NCBI RefSeq assembly: GCF_019511375.1 | Contig: NZ_JAEUAO010000006.1 | Location: forward strand, 62,001 to 126,000 | Length of the DNA stretch: 64,000 nt | Source of the DNA: Rhizobium herbae | GTDB taxonomy: Bacteria; Pseudomonadota; Alphaproteobacteria; Rhizobiales; Rhizobiaceae | Direction: 5' to 3' | Shown: positions 63,694-64,000 of the stretch, piece by piece | How positions within the stretch are numbered: position 1 is the first letter of the stretch | Layout of the letters: each line of letters opens with the position of its first letter | Position numbers and translations under genes: made by a program | Notes under the pieces: generated by a model | The model's input: only the letters and a program-made list of their open reading frames with translations | The model's database searches: none | Told to the model about the DNA's origin: nothing

Positions 63694-64000
63694 TCAGCGC
63701 GAAGCCAGGTGTGGCTTGTCCGCGTCGTGTTCGTAGAGCTGGTCCATGCTCAACGAGGCGACGGCGGCAAACGGCGCCTGGTTCGTCACGCGGCCGTCAC
63801 CAAGGATGACGACTTCGTCGCAGAATGAAATCGTGCTGCGGTGGTGGCTGATCACGATCGTGGTTCGACGGCCGGCCCTCGACTTCAACGTGTCGACGAT
63901 CGCCGCCTCCGACAGGCCATCCATGGCATTTGTCGCTTCATCGAGAATTAGGATCTCGGGATCCCGCACCAGGGCTCTTGCCAGTGCTATCCGCTGGCGC
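63694..64000 (-). CDS. ABC transporter ATPase C-terminus (probable type I secretion), 5' truncated by window edge
   Basis: Only the last 101 residues are in the window. The frame is open to the last base. It reads RQRIALARAL (tail of the ABC signature), Walker B EILILDEATNAMD, the D-loop and the H-loop VISHHRST, then a short divergent tail. ABC exporters of the type I or peptidase-containing class end like this. It converges with the RTX-like gene, so it could be its exporter. Confidence 0.85.
   Translation of the reverse strand, partial: RQRIALARALVRDPEILILDEATNAMDGLSEAAIVDTLKSRAGRRTTIVISHHRSTISFCDEVVILGDGRVTNQAPFAAVASLSMDQLYEHDADKPHLASR

Overview
The window looks like a replicon of a Rhizobiaceae-type alphaproteobacterium (Rhizobium/Ensifer/Agrobacterium relatives). 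The reasons are GC-rich coding with strong third-position GC, a divergent dctA/dctBD locus with a sigma-54 promoter, a complete fixNOQP-fixGHIS (cbb3 oxidase) cluster with FixK/FNR boxes and an FnrN-like regulator, a hydroxyproline-type hypD/hypR pair, three RpoE2/EcfG-type stress promoters, and DUF982, KGG and DUF892 stress genes. No rRNA, tRNA, insertion sequence or CRISPR array was seen.

Layout. 1-0.9 kb: 3' part of an L-2-hydroxyglutarate oxidase gene. 1.6-7.9 kb: a CobW-type GTPase, a small protein, an HlyB-like and an HlyD-like type I secretion pair, then a Tat-signal Hint-domain protein. 8-12.8 kb: dctA diverging from dctBD. 12.9-15.7 kb: general-stress island (DUF892, DUF982, KGG protein, a 25-residue membrane peptide, a membrane protein) carrying three GGAAC-N17-GTT promoters. 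16-19.1 kb: TonB-dependent receptor with an AraC regulator. 19.3-29.4 kb: ion and membrane transport genes (two SulP, VIT-like, Ca2+/H+ antiporter, small K+ channel, AI-2E/PerM family), plus CYTH and Rap1a-like proteins. 29.6-32.5 kb: DUF2950/DUF3300 envelope genes. 33.4-44.3 kb: energy and carbon island (PPK2, GH144-like and stand-alone GH94 proteins, phosphoketolase, Zn alcohol dehydrogenase, CBS-BON protein). 44.6-47.5 kb: a small secreted hypothetical, a DUF2950 relic, and an unusual Tat-signal EutB-EutC fusion. 48-58 kb: GNAT, ccoNOQP-ccoGHIS, hemerythrin and fnrN. 58.1-60.9 kb: a probably frameshifted GDPD gene and hypD/hypR. 62-64 kb: an RTX-like protein with an unusual ~28-residue repeat, and the 3' end of a second type I secretion ABC gene.

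How the genes fit together. Much of the right half suits life at low oxygen: a high-affinity oxidase with its copper-assembly genes under FixK/FNR boxes, an Fe-S FNR regulator, hemerythrin, phosphoketolase and alcohol dehydrogenase, and polyphosphate-driven nucleotide phosphorylation. The most distinctive items are the exported, fused ethanolamine ammonia-lyase, the 28-residue RTX repeat, the type I exporter linked to a CobW GTPase and a stand-alone Hint protein, the GH94/GH144 pair lacking a glucan synthase, and a 42-bp near-palindrome that puts a FixK box in the loop of a hairpin between ccoP and ccoG.
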